Under the pieces are notes generated by a model. It did not search any database. It saw only the letters and a program-made list of their open reading frames with translations, and was not told the DNA's origin. The position numbers were made by a program, and so were the translations under genes. Below, piece by piece: positions 35,711-44,748 of a DNA stretch of 64,000 nt (positions within the stretch are counted from its first letter, which is position 1; each line of letters starts with the position of its first letter). The stretch is from contig NZ_LAQQ01000001.1 of assembly GCF_000971985.1 (NCBI RefSeq), positions 1,116,001 to 1,180,000 on the forward strand, read 5' to 3'. Source of the DNA: Paenibacillus dauci. Lineage in GTDB: Bacteria; Bacillota; Bacilli; Paenibacillales; Paenibacillaceae.

Positions 35711-36937
35711 TTACAGCCAGTCTTCTTCTACTGCTTCGGCTAAAAATGAGTCTGTGGATGAACCTGCTTCAATCACCAACAGTTCGGTTTGTTCTACCGC
35801 ACGCTGAATCATTTCATCTAGTTCCAGGAAAGACTCTACCTTCTCTACAATTCGCAGATTCGGATTGGTCGCTGGCGACTTGGGAACAAATAACGTACAG
35901 CAATCCTCATAAGGAAGAATAGATAAATCATAGGTGCCAATCTGCTGGGATACCTGAATGATCTCGTCTTTGCTCTGCATCACAAGAGGACGCAGGATCG
36001 GCAGTTCGGTTGCCCGCTCGATCACATTCATGCTGTTCAGTGTCTGACTCGCTACCTGTCCCAGACTTTCTCCGGTAATAATAGCCAATCCTTTTTGCTG
36101 CTCGGCCAAGCGGGCTGTAATTCGAAGCATGGCTCTGCGCATCAGGGTAATCATCAGATTATCCTGTCCTGTCGTCGTAAAAGCAGTCTGGATCTCGGTG
36201 AACGGTACCACATGCAGCTTGATTTTGCCGCCATATCCGGCGAGTACACGGGTCAGATCAATAACTTTCTGCTTGGCCCGTTCACTGGTAAACGGATAGC
36301 TGTGGAAATGGACACATTCAATTTCCAGTCCCCTTTTCATGGACTGCCAGCCTGCGACCGGACTATCAATACCACCCGATAGCATCAGCATCGCCCGACC
36401 GTTGCTGCCTCTTGGAAATCCGCCAACAGCAGGAATGATCTGACTGTATACATAGGCTGCATCCTCGCGTACTTCCGCTCGCAGTTCAATATCCGGATTG
36501 CGTACATCTACCTTGAGTAGTGGATTGGCACGCAGCACCGGGGAACCAATCAGGTGATTCATCTCCTGGGAAGAATGCGGAAATGGTTTCCATACCCGGC
36601 GCGCGGTCACTTTGAAAGTTGTCTCGGCCTGTATATCGTGTTCACGAATCAGTTCCAGTGCAGCTTCGATAATAGAATCCAATTCCGGCTTTGCCTGCTT
36701 GACCGGGATAATATCCACAATGCCAAATACATTACGCAGCAGACCAATCAGCAGTTCTGCCGATACTCCCCCTGTCTCTACATACACTCGTCCATATTCA
36801 CGGTGCACACGTGCCTGTGGATATGGACGCAGGATTTCGCGTACATGCTCGGCAATCACTTTTTCAAAACGACCTCTGTTTTTTCCTTTGAGTGTAATCT
36901 CGCCCATTCTGAGAATCAGGCGACTAATATTATGCAT
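35711..36937 (-). CDS. thiI: tRNA 4-thiouridine synthase ThiI
   Basis: Adenylates U8 of tRNA and transfers sulfur to it; may also supply sulfur for thiamine. N-terminal ferredoxin-like and THUMP regions (about 1-165), then the PP-loop 'SGGIDSP' at 187-193. 408 residues with no rhodanese domain, the short B. subtilis-type form, which takes persulfide directly from a dedicated desulfurase. That partner gene lies 9 bp upstream (nifZ-thiI pair). ATG 36937 is taken; an in-frame TTG 3 nt earlier has equal support. A terminator follows. Confidence 0.95.
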   Translation of the reverse strand: MHNISRLILRMGEITLKGKNRGRFEKVIAEHVREILRPYPQARVHREYGRVYVETGGVSAELLIGLLRNVFGIVDIIPVKQAKPELDSIIEAALELIREHDIQAETTFKVTARRVWKPFPHSSQEMNHLIGSPVLRANPLLKVDVRNPDIELRAEVREDAAYVYSQIIPAVGGFPRGSNGRAMLMLSGGIDSPVAGWQSMKRGLEIECVHFHSYPFTSERAKQKVIDLTRVLAGYGGKIKLHVVPFTEIQTAFTTTGQDNLMITLMRRAMLRITARLAEQQKGLAIITGESLGQVASQTLNSMNVIERATELPILRPLVMQSKDEIIQVSQQIGTYDLSILPYEDCCTLFVPKSPATNPNLRIVEKVESFLELDEMIQRAVEQTELLVIEAGSSTDSFLAEAVEEDWL

Positions 36938-36946
36938 CAAACCGGT

Positions 36947-38092
36947 TTATCTCCTCTCCAATGAACGCAGTGACTGTACTGTCTGTCGAAGCGCTCCTAT
37001 CAGGTATTCCACATCTTCCAATGTATGCTCGTCTCCCAGACTGATCCGGATACCGCTGCCGGCATGCGTGCGGTCCATACCCATCGCTGCCAGTACACGG
37101 CTGGGTACAGATTTGCGCGAGGAGCAGGCAGACTGGGTAGATACCAGGCAACCCTGCTGCTCCAGACTATGCAGTACTACTTCCGACTTCATACCGGGAT
37201 ACGTAAAATGAATAATATGCGGTGCAGCCGATACAACCTCGGTCCATACAAGCCCGGGAATATCGTGGATAGCCTGCTGCACGGCATCCCGAAGTGTGCA
37301 CAAATGCTCATACTGCCGGGGCTGCTGTTCGATAATCAGGCGCATCGCCTTGGTCATCCCCGCTATGCCGGCAGCATTTTCCGTACCGGAACGGTATCCC
37401 TGCTCCTGTCCCCCGCCCGCCAGCAGCGGCAGTAGTTCCAGCCCTTGTTTGACGTAGAGCAAGCCGGTTCCTTTGGGTCCTCTCAGCTTATGGGCAGACA
37501 AACTGTACAGGTCAATTCCCCATTCTTTTAGCGACACAGGGATTTTGCCAAAACCTTGCACACCATCGACATGCATAAGCACTCTTGGATAATGGGATTT
37601 GATCAAATGGGCAATACGTTCAATCGGCTGTACGGCTCCAGTCTCGTTATTAACATGCATTACGCTGACCAAAAGGGTATCAGGTCTTATAGCGGCAAGT
37701 ATATCTTCAGGAGATACTGCTCCATCCGGCTGCGGGTTCACATAACTCACTTCGAACCCGAACAGTTCCAGCTGACGAAAAGTCTCGTAAACCGAAGGAT
37801 GTTCGATCATCGTAGTAACAAAATGTCCCTGCATACGTCCTTTGCGCAATGCGACGCCCTTGATTGCCATATTGTTGCTCTCGGTTGCCCCCGATGTCCA
37901 TATAATCTCTGCTGGCTGTACATTCAGTAAGCCTGCCGTTACTTCTCTCGCTCGGCGAATCAGTCGCTCCGATTCTTCACCATAACGATGAAGCGAAGAT
38001 GGATTGCCATAATGCTTGTCCATGATCTCGGACATCGCGCGTACGACCTCGGGATAAGGAGGTGTCGTAGCTGCGTAATCAAAGTATTTCAT
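36947..38092 (-). CDS. Cysteine desulfurase, NifS/IscS class (NifZ-like ThiI partner)
   Basis: PLP enzyme taking sulfur from cysteine and leaving a persulfide. PLP lysine in 'SAHKLRGPKG' (Lys202), 'HVDGVQGFGK' near 174 and the catalytic cysteine in the flexible loop 'QSACSS' (Cys323). Start 'YFDYAATTPPYPEV' is typical. Length 381 aa. Its close coupling to thiI suggests that it is the dedicated tRNA-thiolation donor (NifZ in B. subtilis) rather than the main Fe-S desulfurase. Confidence 0.93.
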   Translation of the reverse strand: MKYFDYAATTPPYPEVVRAMSEIMDKHYGNPSSLHRYGEESERLIRRAREVTAGLLNVQPAEIIWTSGATESNNMAIKGVALRKGRMQGHFVTTMIEHPSVYETFRQLELFGFEVSYVNPQPDGAVSPEDILAAIRPDTLLVSVMHVNNETGAVQPIERIAHLIKSHYPRVLMHVDGVQGFGKIPVSLKEWGIDLYSLSAHKLRGPKGTGLLYVKQGLELLPLLAGGGQEQGYRSGTENAAGIAGMTKAMRLIIEQQPRQYEHLCTLRDAVQQAIHDIPGLVWTEVVSAAPHIIHFTYPGMKSEVVLHSLEQQGCLVSTQSACSSRKSVPSRVLAAMGMDRTHAGSGIRISLGDEHTLEDVEYLIGALRQTVQSLRSLERR

Positions 38093-38140
38093 TGTATCCT
38101 ACCTCCTGCTTCCTGCTATATAAACGAGCAGCAGACAAGA

Positions 38141-38190
38141 CTAAAAGAGACCAAAATACGGATAACGCTCCGCTTTTTGATCTCTTTCAA
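38141..38190 (-). terminator. Terminator after the lytic transglycosylase gene
   Basis: Arms AAGAGA-CAAAA-CGGA and TCCG-TTTTG-TCTCTT (38145-38186) form a long A/U-rich hairpin with two small internal loops. On the minus strand it is followed by TTTAGTCTT. It insulates the desulfurase-thiI operon from upstream. Confidence 0.65.
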
Positions 38191-38309
38191 AAATAATAGT
38201 CGCTGCCATTTCTTCTGAAAGTTACAGTCAGATGCTAAAACCGTCTGCCTGTCATTATATCATACATTCTTATCCGAAGAGTTGGCTTTATTATAGGGAA
38301 TATCGAAAC

Positions 38310-39143
38310 TTAAAGAGCATATTTGCTCTGGGCATTTTCAATTTTGCTGATATAGCGCTGTGTTTCTTTTGGCAGTTGGTCGAATTTGGCCATTAGTTCA
38401 TTGTCATTGGAAATGCCAAGTCTTTGCAGTCGTCCTGGACCTGCATTATAGGCAGCCAGGGCTGTTTTGACATTATTATCGTAATGCTTCAACTGGTAGG
38501 AGAGATACTTGGTGCCCCCATCAATATTCTGGGCAGGATCATAGGAATTACTCACACCCAGTCCGGCTGCTGTACCATCCATCAGCTGCATCAGTCCTTT
38601 GGCTCCGGCAGAAGAACCTGCACGAGGATTAAAGGAAGACTCTACATCGATTACTGCTTTGATCAGTGATTCGGGAATACCGTATTTGCTGCTCGCTGTA
38701 CTGATCAGGTCATTGTACGCTGTTGTTTTGCTTCCGCTATCGTCGCCACCGATTCCTTGAAGTGCCGATACATCCCCCCCAGCGGATAGTGATGCCGTGC
38801 TGCTGCTTTCGGTCAATCCTGCACGGGCTGTAGCTGTTGCATTCTCCGGGCTTACTTCCGGTAGCTGGTCAAAATTGTACCATGGGTCGGCCGATCCTGT
38901 TCCATACGTGCTGCCTGTTACCGAAGAAGGTGTCCCTGTAGATACCAGACTCGCCAGATCTTGCACACTGGCACCCGAACTCTGCGCTTCACTGGATGTG
39001 CCAATATTTTGCTGCAGCATCAGCTGAAACAGCTGATCGGTATCATTTGTATTTACAGCAGCAGGGTTTGTGCTGCCTCCGCCTGATGCATTCAGATATC
39101 GCAGTTCAAGCATTTGCTTTGCTGTATTTGGATCAATTTGCAT
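38310..39143 (-). CDS. Lytic transglycosylase, SLT domain
   Basis: 277 residues. The C-terminal half (about 142-277) is a goose-lysozyme-like SLT domain: catalytic Glu168 in 'DVESSFNPRAGSSAGAKGLMQLM' region, GLMQLM at 183-188 and AYNAGPG at 231-237. It would cut the glycan strand to a 1,6-anhydro product. The N-terminal half is Ser/Thr/Gly-rich and of low complexity, beginning 'QIDPNTAKQMLELRYLNAS'. No Sec signal peptide or membrane helix is apparent, so export is unexplained. It is alone between terminators. YjbJ-like proteins are the nearest in plan (inference). Confidence 0.85.
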   Translation of the reverse strand: MQIDPNTAKQMLELRYLNASGGGSTNPAAVNTNDTDQLFQLMLQQNIGTSSEAQSSGASVQDLASLVSTGTPSSVTGSTYGTGSADPWYNFDQLPEVSPENATATARAGLTESSSTASLSAGGDVSALQGIGGDDSGSKTTAYNDLISTASSKYGIPESLIKAVIDVESSFNPRAGSSAGAKGLMQLMDGTAAGLGVSNSYDPAQNIDGGTKYLSYQLKHYDNNVKTALAAYNAGPGRLQRLGISNDNELMAKFDQLPKETQRYISKIENAQSKYAL

Positions 39144-39309
39144 ATGGTTGGTAGCTCCTGTCTATTTGTAAATGAATGGTGGATTATCCGTCTAAGTATT
39201 TCTCTATATTCCCAGTGTACTGCTTTTACACATGTTAGGCATGAGAATGAATGACGATTCTGATCACCCAGGTGGAAAATAGGAACAATCTCCCGTATGG
39301 TATTATTCT

Positions 39310-40146
39310 CTAACGCGCCCATACGCTGTAAGTATATGAAGGTACAAAACCCAGTCGATATGCCAGTTGTCGGGAAGCTTCATTATCCAGACTGCATTCC
39401 CATATCGGCTGACGACCGGTGTGTATGCAGTGATCGATAAAAGACTTCGCTACTATTAACGCCAATCCTTTGCCCCGATACGCTGCTGCTGTATAGATAT
39501 CCAGTTCTGCTGTCCAAGTATTCGCAAAAATCGACGTACATTCGCAAATAACTTCATTTTCATGCCAAATCGCGTAACCTATTCCGTTTTGCAGATAGTT
39601 GACAGACGAACCCCAATAGGTCCTATAATACTTTTCGTCAAAAACCGCGCTATTTTGAATAACAGATTCATTTATTTTTTTCAGTTCATACAGCGTAGAC
39701 CGTTTTCGTTGATCCTCAGACAAGAGATCACAAGAATAATCCATTGCCTGTCTGGTAAGCTGACGAAGTTCACCAGGCAGCCGGGATACCATTTCATTCC
39801 ATATTGTACTACCCGAAAATAAAGTAAATCTTTCTAGGGTCTCTATACGTCTCTGGCAGCGTTCACTGACCATAGCATAAAAAGATTCTGAAGGATTCCC
39901 GCCTCCTGCATAATAAAGACCTATAGACGTCTCCACCCATAATGGCCTATCAATAAAATGAAATGCAGCAGGCATAGCTCGAAGATGATTATTCTGTTGG
40001 GGAATGTTATTTAATTTATAGGTTTGTCCATTTGAAGATTGTATATAAATACTGCCTGCTATCGTCCCGTCCATTACGGAGTATACAAAAGCCGGATAGC
40101 GCCTCGTATAAGCTGTACCTGCTGTAGATATATTGCTTGCATCCAT
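39310..40146 (-). CDS. GNAT family N-acetyltransferase (PF12746-like)
   Basis: 278 residues with the acetyl-CoA-binding core at the C terminus: 'LDIYTAAAYRGKGLALIVAKSFIDHC' region (R/Q-x-x-G-x-G/A loop seen as YRGKGL near residue 230), then 'WECSLDNEASRQLAYRLGF', the classical GNAT ending. The first 160 residues do not match a GNAT fold by eye; the layout matches the GNAT_acetyltran family of longer Bacillales enzymes. Substrate unknown. More A/T-rich than neighbours. Monocistronic. Confidence 0.75.
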   Translation of the reverse strand: MDASNISTAGTAYTRRYPAFVYSVMDGTIAGSIYIQSSNGQTYKLNNIPQQNNHLRAMPAAFHFIDRPLWVETSIGLYYAGGGNPSESFYAMVSERCQRRIETLERFTLFSGSTIWNEMVSRLPGELRQLTRQAMDYSCDLLSEDQRKRSTLYELKKINESVIQNSAVFDEKYYRTYWGSSVNYLQNGIGYAIWHENEVICECTSIFANTWTAELDIYTAAAYRGKGLALIVAKSFIDHCIHTGRQPIWECSLDNEASRQLAYRLGFVPSYTYSVWAR

Positions 40147-40247
40147 GTCTATGTAAGCTCCTTTTAATCATAATAGTGAACAAGCAATCGATATGTATAT
40201 TGGATATGTAAACTTGATTTAAAATAGTACCGTTAATTCTATTATTA

Positions 40248-40280
40248 CAAAAAAATAAGGATGCCTCTTCAGGCACCCTT
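40248..40280 (-). terminator. Terminator after the DUF3907 gene
   Basis: Stem AAGG-TGCCT / AGGCA-CCTT with one mismatch and a 4-nt loop. On the minus strand it is followed by ATTTTTTT. Confidence 0.8.
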
Positions 40281-40318
40281 AGCAGTTAAATTTTCATCGT
40301 AATACATAAGCTAGCAGT

Positions 40319-40819
40319 TTATGCGTGGCGCTGATTCATGCGGCGCTGTGTCAAATAGTCACTTTCATAGTAAGACAGGTCATCACGCAGTTCTTCAAAG
40401 GTTCTGGTAATATCCAGAATAATATCTCTGACCGGCTTCACAGGCGTTTGACGGAAACGGATTGCTTCCTGTCCTGTGTAGGCATAACGTCCATCTTCGG
40501 AATAGCACTCATTTTTGGGATAGAAAAAGCTGTTTACGCACTGATGATACGTGTTATAAAGAGCTTTTTCAGCAAATTCTGCATCAAAGTTAGCACGACG
40601 CAAAACTACGCCCAATTTCTCATAGGATACTTCGGAGAATACCAGCAGGTGACGCAGATCTGCCAGAAACCCTTTGTAAAAAGGTAATGTATCTTCTCCC
40701 TGTTCGGCTGCCAATGCCTTTAGAGAATATTCATTCAAAAACCCTTCCAGTTTCTCGATGACCGGTTTCAACTTTTCCCGTGTGCCTTCACTCAACTTAT
40801 GGACATTTGCAGCTGACAT
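40319..40819 (-). CDS. YpuI-like protein (DUF3907), function unknown
   Basis: Soluble, helical, 166 residues. 'LPFYKGFLADLRHLLVFSE', 'CVNSFFYPKNECYSEDGRYAYTGQEAIRF' region and 'ITRTFEELRDDLSYYESDYLTQ' are the conserved stretches I associate with DUF3907 (B. subtilis YpuI). No catalytic motif is visible. It stands alone with its own terminator. Confidence 0.65.
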   Translation of the reverse strand: MSAANVHKLSEGTREKLKPVIEKLEGFLNEYSLKALAAEQGEDTLPFYKGFLADLRHLLVFSEVSYEKLGVVLRRANFDAEFAEKALYNTYHQCVNSFFYPKNECYSEDGRYAYTGQEAIRFRQTPVKPVRDIILDITRTFEELRDDLSYYESDYLTQRRMNQRHA

Positions 40820-41151
40820 GACTGTAGCTCCCCCTTAATTGGTTCCTTTAAGACTGGGTTAGGTCGTTGTATGATTTAACCCTGATTTAACTTACATCCT
40901 ACCATAAAACTCATTTCATGTGTTAGTTCCACTTCAGTTTACAAACATCAATTTTTAAGCATTTCCTATCAGGCTCTTATGGTTTCTTTAACCAATAGGT
41001 ATGTTCATGAAAATCATCTCATCAATGTATCAGCAGATGATTGATTTAATACCATATAGATTACTTTCATTTACCTTAACAATCAAGGTATATGGAAGGT
41101 CCATGATATAGATTTCATTGAACATTTCAGATTTTACCTATTTTCCATCAT
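40820..41151. other. Intergenic region upstream of the DUF3907 gene
   Basis: No gene. An inverted repeat GGGTTA/TAACCC (40856-40861 and 40877-40882) lies about 40 bp before the DUF3907 start and could be an operator or leader hairpin. A possible -10 (TAGGAT with extended TGG) lies about 85 bp before the start. Otherwise A/T-rich without clear signal. Confidence 0.4.
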
Positions 41152-41197
41152 AAAGGCGGTGTATCTTCCTAATATTATCGGAAGATACACCGCCTTT
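41152..41197 (-). terminator. Terminator after rnpB
   Basis: A perfect 18-bp stem (41152-41169 with 41180-41197, starting AAAGGCGGTG) and 10-nt loop, followed by TTTATG on the minus strand. Confidence 0.8.
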
Positions 41198-41304
41198 GTA
41201 CAGCGGATATTGAATTGGTCAGTACAAATGTAATGATGCTGTATTCCATACATGCGAATAAATCCGCCATACATGACCAAATAGCTATCATACTTGTTGA
41301 GTAA

Positions 41305-41735
41305 ACGTGGCGTTAGTTGGGAAAGTTTCTCATAAGCCGGGTTCTGTACCAGTTGTGGTTCGATCGGGAACTACCCTCCCACTTTTGGTGACAATCATCT
41401 ATCTAGGCCAAACATTACTATTTGGCTCCAGCGACCAACCTCGATACACCTCGGGCTAAGGCTGCTTTTCCGAAAAAAAGCTGTATCTCTTTAGGTCTTG
41501 CTCCAGATGGGGTTTACCAGGAACAAAGTCACCAGTGTTCCTCGGGGTCTCTTACACCTCGGTTCCATCCTTGCCTGTACTCTTGCGAGCCATCGGCGGT
41601 CCATTTCTGTGGCACTATCCTTCAGTTTGCACTGACTGGATGTTATCCAGCACCCTGCCCTACGGAGCCCGGACTTTCCTCCCGCAGCCTTTCGGCTACC
41701 GGCGATTGTCTGTTAAACTTTCCGCGAACGCAACA
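41305..41735 (-). ncRNA. rnpB: RNase P RNA (catalytic subunit, M1-type)
   Basis: Universal elements are present in order on the minus strand: the P1 strand GGAAAGTTT, the P4 5' strand GAGGAAAGTCCGGGCTC, 'GATGGCTCGCAAGAGTACAG'-like central core, and near the 3' end ACAGAACCCGGCTTA, then AAACTTTCC closing P1. About 430 nt, the size expected for bacteria; type B is expected for Bacillales but was not resolved helix by helix. It matures the 5' ends of tRNAs. Consensus promoter immediately upstream and a strong terminator downstream. Confidence 0.95.
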
Positions 41736-41741
41736 CAGCAT

Positions 41742-41770
41742 ATTATATAATTTTAAGCTGACGGTGGCAA
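41742..41770 (-). promoter_or_regulatory. Promoter of rnpB
   Basis: On the minus strand TTGCCA (41765-41770), 17-bp spacer, TATAAT (41742-41747), placing the start near 41735. Confidence 0.8.
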
Positions 41771-41834
41771 GAGGCAACTACAAATTTGTTTACCCTAAAT
41801 TGTTATCTTTACAGCATATACCATAAAGTCTCAC

Positions 41835-42950
41835 TTAAACGAACCGGAATACCTCGGTATCGATCACAGAGGCATGTACAGGTGTCGTATATTTATCTGC
41901 CTGCAAACGCGCACTGAGCACACCTGCTACACCTGGCTTCATAATCTTCTCTGTATTATGGCCTGGATCAATAATGGCAATTCCGGCAAGCAGTGCATCG
42001 TGAGCCGTATGATAATCGATATCACCGGTCACAATCACATCCGCTCCTTTAAAAAGAGCTCCATTTACATACCGGCTGCCTGATCCGCCGAGTACGGCTG
42101 CTTTTTTGATCGTACGCTGCAAGTCACCTACAACGCGTACGGTAGGTACATCAAGGCCTTTTTTGACAGTGTCCACAAATTCACCCAGACTCACCGGCGC
42201 ATCCAGTTTACCTACGCGTCCGAGACCGTAGGCTTTGCCTGGAAGTGCCAATGGATACAGATCATAGGCTACTTCTTCATATGGATGGGATTTAATCAGC
42301 GCTTGAACCGCTTTGTTGCGCAGACTGGTCGGGATAATCGTCTCAAAACGGACTTCGGCAGCATGCTCCAGCTTGCCCTGCTGACCTATATACGGGTTCG
42401 TTCCTTCTTCCGGCTGGAATGTGCCTGTACCTTCGGTATTAAAGCTGCAGTGGCTGTAATTGCCGATATGGCCGGCTCCCGCTGCCCATACGGCACTACG
42501 TACCGCATCCAGATGCGAAGCAGGTACAAAAGTAACCAGTTTCAAGTAATCATCTGACGACGTCTGCTCAATCGGTACCGTCTGACGAAGGCCCAGCGCT
42601 TCAGCCATCCAGTCATTCACTCCACCCTCGGCAATATCCAGATTGGTATGACTGATATAGACCGCAATATCATGCTTGATCAACTTCTCATACAGACGGC
42701 CCATCGGCGTACTGGTCTGCAGACTTTTGAGAGGCCGGAAAATAATCGCATGATGCGCGATAATCAGATTGGCGTTCAGCGCAATGGCTTCATCGATTAC
42801 TTCTTCTGTTACATCCAGGGCCACCAACACGCCTGTAATATCCTTTTGCAGTGTACCCAGCTGAAGACCAATCCGGTCATCGGGTACAGCGATTGATTTG
42901 GGAGCAAACTGCTCCATGTACTGGATTACGGTCTGTCCTTTTGCAAGCAT
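41835..42950 (-). CDS. yqfO: Nif3-like dinuclear metal center protein YqfO
   Basis: NIF3 family, 371 residues. N- and C-terminal Nif3 halves carry metal ligands: 'IAHHAIIFRPLKSL' near 65, 'SHTNLDIAEGGVND' near 100, and 'GDIDYHTAHDALLAG' near 310. Between them is the CutA-like insert found in the long Bacillales form (about 130-235). Biochemical role unsettled; some databases list it as a GTP cyclohydrolase 1 type 2 homolog. AGGAGG precedes the ATG; the gene starts 25 nt inside trmK. Confidence 0.92.
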   Translation of the reverse strand: MLAKGQTVIQYMEQFAPKSIAVPDDRIGLQLGTLQKDITGVLVALDVTEEVIDEAIALNANLIIAHHAIIFRPLKSLQTSTPMGRLYEKLIKHDIAVYISHTNLDIAEGGVNDWMAEALGLRQTVPIEQTSSDDYLKLVTFVPASHLDAVRSAVWAAGAGHIGNYSHCSFNTEGTGTFQPEEGTNPYIGQQGKLEHAAEVRFETIIPTSLRNKAVQALIKSHPYEEVAYDLYPLALPGKAYGLGRVGKLDAPVSLGEFVDTVKKGLDVPTVRVVGDLQRTIKKAAVLGGSGSRYVNGALFKGADVIVTGDIDYHTAHDALLAGIAIIDPGHNTEKIMKPGVAGVLSARLQADKYTTPVHASVIDTEVFRFV

Positions 42951-43696
42951 AACAGTACCTCCTTCACGAGCTTGATCTGCTGCTGTAGTGCCGCAACTTT
43001 TAGCTTGGCTTCATCCGTATCCGAACGACCAACAGATGCAGCTACCTTTTCCAGCTTGTCGATTTCCTGTTTCCATTTATCTACGAATACTGGAGAAGCT
43101 TCGTTCAGCAAATAAGGGCCAAATTGCAGCAAACTGAAATCATGCAGTTCTACCTGCAACCCATCCGGATTCGTTAGCAGACGTTCCTGATATAGCTGTA
43201 CATTACGCTCTGCCGCATCATCCAGACGATCAGCAGTCAGAATCTCATATGTACGGCCATCCTCTTCCAGGATCTGTTCGGAAGACAGGAACCAGCCATG
43301 CTCGAGCAGCCAGCGACGTACAAATTCTTCTCCTACATTCGGTTGCAGAATTAAGCGGGATACGCCTTCGAGCTTGTCCAGCCCTTCAGACAAAATAGTT
43401 ACGATTAGTGCCCCGCCCATACCGGCAATCGTAATTACATCCACTTCTCCAGGAGTCAGTACAGCCAGACCATTACCAAGTCTCGGCTCAATCACCTGAC
43501 CGAGTCCTGCTTCGTTCACCTGACGCTGAGCCGCATCCAGCGGTCCCTGGTTGACTTCACCAGCTATCGCTTTGATTACACGGCCTTCACGTACGGCAAA
43601 TACCGGCAGAAGAGCATGGTCGGACCCAATATCCGCCAACCGGCTCCCTGCTGGAATTTGCTCCGCAATTCTTGTTAATCTTGTTGATAATTTCAT
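42926..43696 (-). CDS. trmK: tRNA (adenine22-N1)-methyltransferase TrmK
   Basis: SAM-dependent methyltransferase for A22 of tRNA. SAM loop 'LADIGSDHALLPVFAV' near residue 20, 'ITIAGMGGALIVTIL' near 93 and 'ILQPNVGEEFVRRWL' near 118. The start is ATG 43696 (256 aa), matching family N termini (KLSTRLTRIAEQIP) and overlapping the stop of the upstream membrane-protein gene (ATGA). The C-terminal coiled coil overlaps the yqfO start. Adjacent trmK-yqfO is conserved in Bacillales downstream of sigA. Confidence 0.94.
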   Translation of the reverse strand: MKLSTRLTRIAEQIPAGSRLADIGSDHALLPVFAVREGRVIKAIAGEVNQGPLDAAQRQVNEAGLGQVIEPRLGNGLAVLTPGEVDVITIAGMGGALIVTILSEGLDKLEGVSRLILQPNVGEEFVRRWLLEHGWFLSSEQILEEDGRTYEILTADRLDDAAERNVQLYQERLLTNPDGLQVELHDFSLLQFGPYLLNEASPVFVDKWKQEIDKLEKVAASVGRSDTDEAKLKVAALQQQIKLVKEVLLCLQKDRP

Positions 43697-44520
43697 GCAG
43701 CCACCCACACTATCCATTTTTTTCGAAGTATAAATAAAAGAATGCAAGCCAGTGCAATCTTGGTCACACACAGCACTGCAAAAATATCCGGAACCTGCCC
43801 GCGAAGCAGTACTTCATCTACTTCCGGCATAAACCAAATGGCAATTCCGCTTGTAAAATAGACGGCGGCCAGCTTTTTGCCACGATGATGAACCAGCCAG
43901 CTAAACCATACCAATAGCAGGCTGAGCGGAAGCCACAGACCCTGCAATACGATCCACGAAGCGTCTGGATTCATACGCGCAAAAAATCCTGCATACAGCA
44001 GTACAAACGCACCAAACCCGATATACAGCAGCACCGGACTGGAAATCACATATCCCATTATACACCAGATTAACGCACATCCAATGACAAGTACAGTAAT
44101 CCACAGCGACGGGTCCAATCCATGCTGGCGAATAATTAATATGCCCATCCCCAGCATCAACATACTCCCTACTGCCAACAGAAATGATGATGCGATCGGA
44201 TTACGCTTGCGCCAGCGGATTCCGCCTGTATAACAAAGCGCTGTAAACACCGGCACACATACCAGCTGTACCAAAAAGGGAAACGTTGTAAAGTACAGTA
44301 GGACGAGACAAATAAAACAAAGCATCAGAAACGTAAAAATCCATGTTCGTATATTGCCCTGCTTGAAAGACTGCATAGATAATACCTTTTTGTCACTACG
44401 CTCCTGATTTACATCATACAGATTCATCAGAAAATCGCAATAATGCGCTGGCAGCAACCGATTCTCCCGCCAGTATTCAATCTCATCAAGAATAACTCCC
44501 CTTTTATCCTGATTCACCAT
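43693..44520 (-). CDS. Multi-pass membrane protein upstream of trmK, function unknown
   Basis: 275 residues. A short cytoplasmic helix ('VILDEIEYWRENRLLPAHYCDFLMNLY' region) like the DUF2157 leader, then about eight transmembrane helices from residue 60 on. No charged catalytic motif in the membrane. Its stop overlaps the trmK start, so they are co-translated. Similar genes lie between sigA and trmK in Paenibacillus from memory. No function assigned. Confidence 0.75.
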   Translation of the reverse strand: MVNQDKRGVILDEIEYWRENRLLPAHYCDFLMNLYDVNQERSDKKVLSMQSFKQGNIRTWIFTFLMLCFICLVLLYFTTFPFLVQLVCVPVFTALCYTGGIRWRKRNPIASSFLLAVGSMLMLGMGILIIRQHGLDPSLWITVLVIGCALIWCIMGYVISSPVLLYIGFGAFVLLYAGFFARMNPDASWIVLQGLWLPLSLLLVWFSWLVHHRGKKLAAVYFTSGIAIWFMPEVDEVLLRGQVPDIFAVLCVTKIALACILLFILRKKWIVWVAA

Positions 44521-44748
44521 ACTCCCCCACTTCTATTATCATTCGGGTTAACTGACATACTATTTGTCAGAGCTCACACCGGATTACAAACCATATAATT
44601 ATATATCGTTGAAAGAGGAGTAAATGTAAAGAATTTGCAAAATATAAAGTGGATTCAACTTAAATAAACGTGAAATAAAGTATGTAAAATAAAAGAAAAC
44701 TCACAACTTTATTTAATAAATGTTATGAGTTGACTGCATTAATTATAT

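Noticed and set aside
41422-41826. Plus-strand open frames of 134 and 71 codons near 41.5 kb
   Set aside because: They are translations of the complement of the RNase P RNA gene, which is unmistakable from its conserved core.
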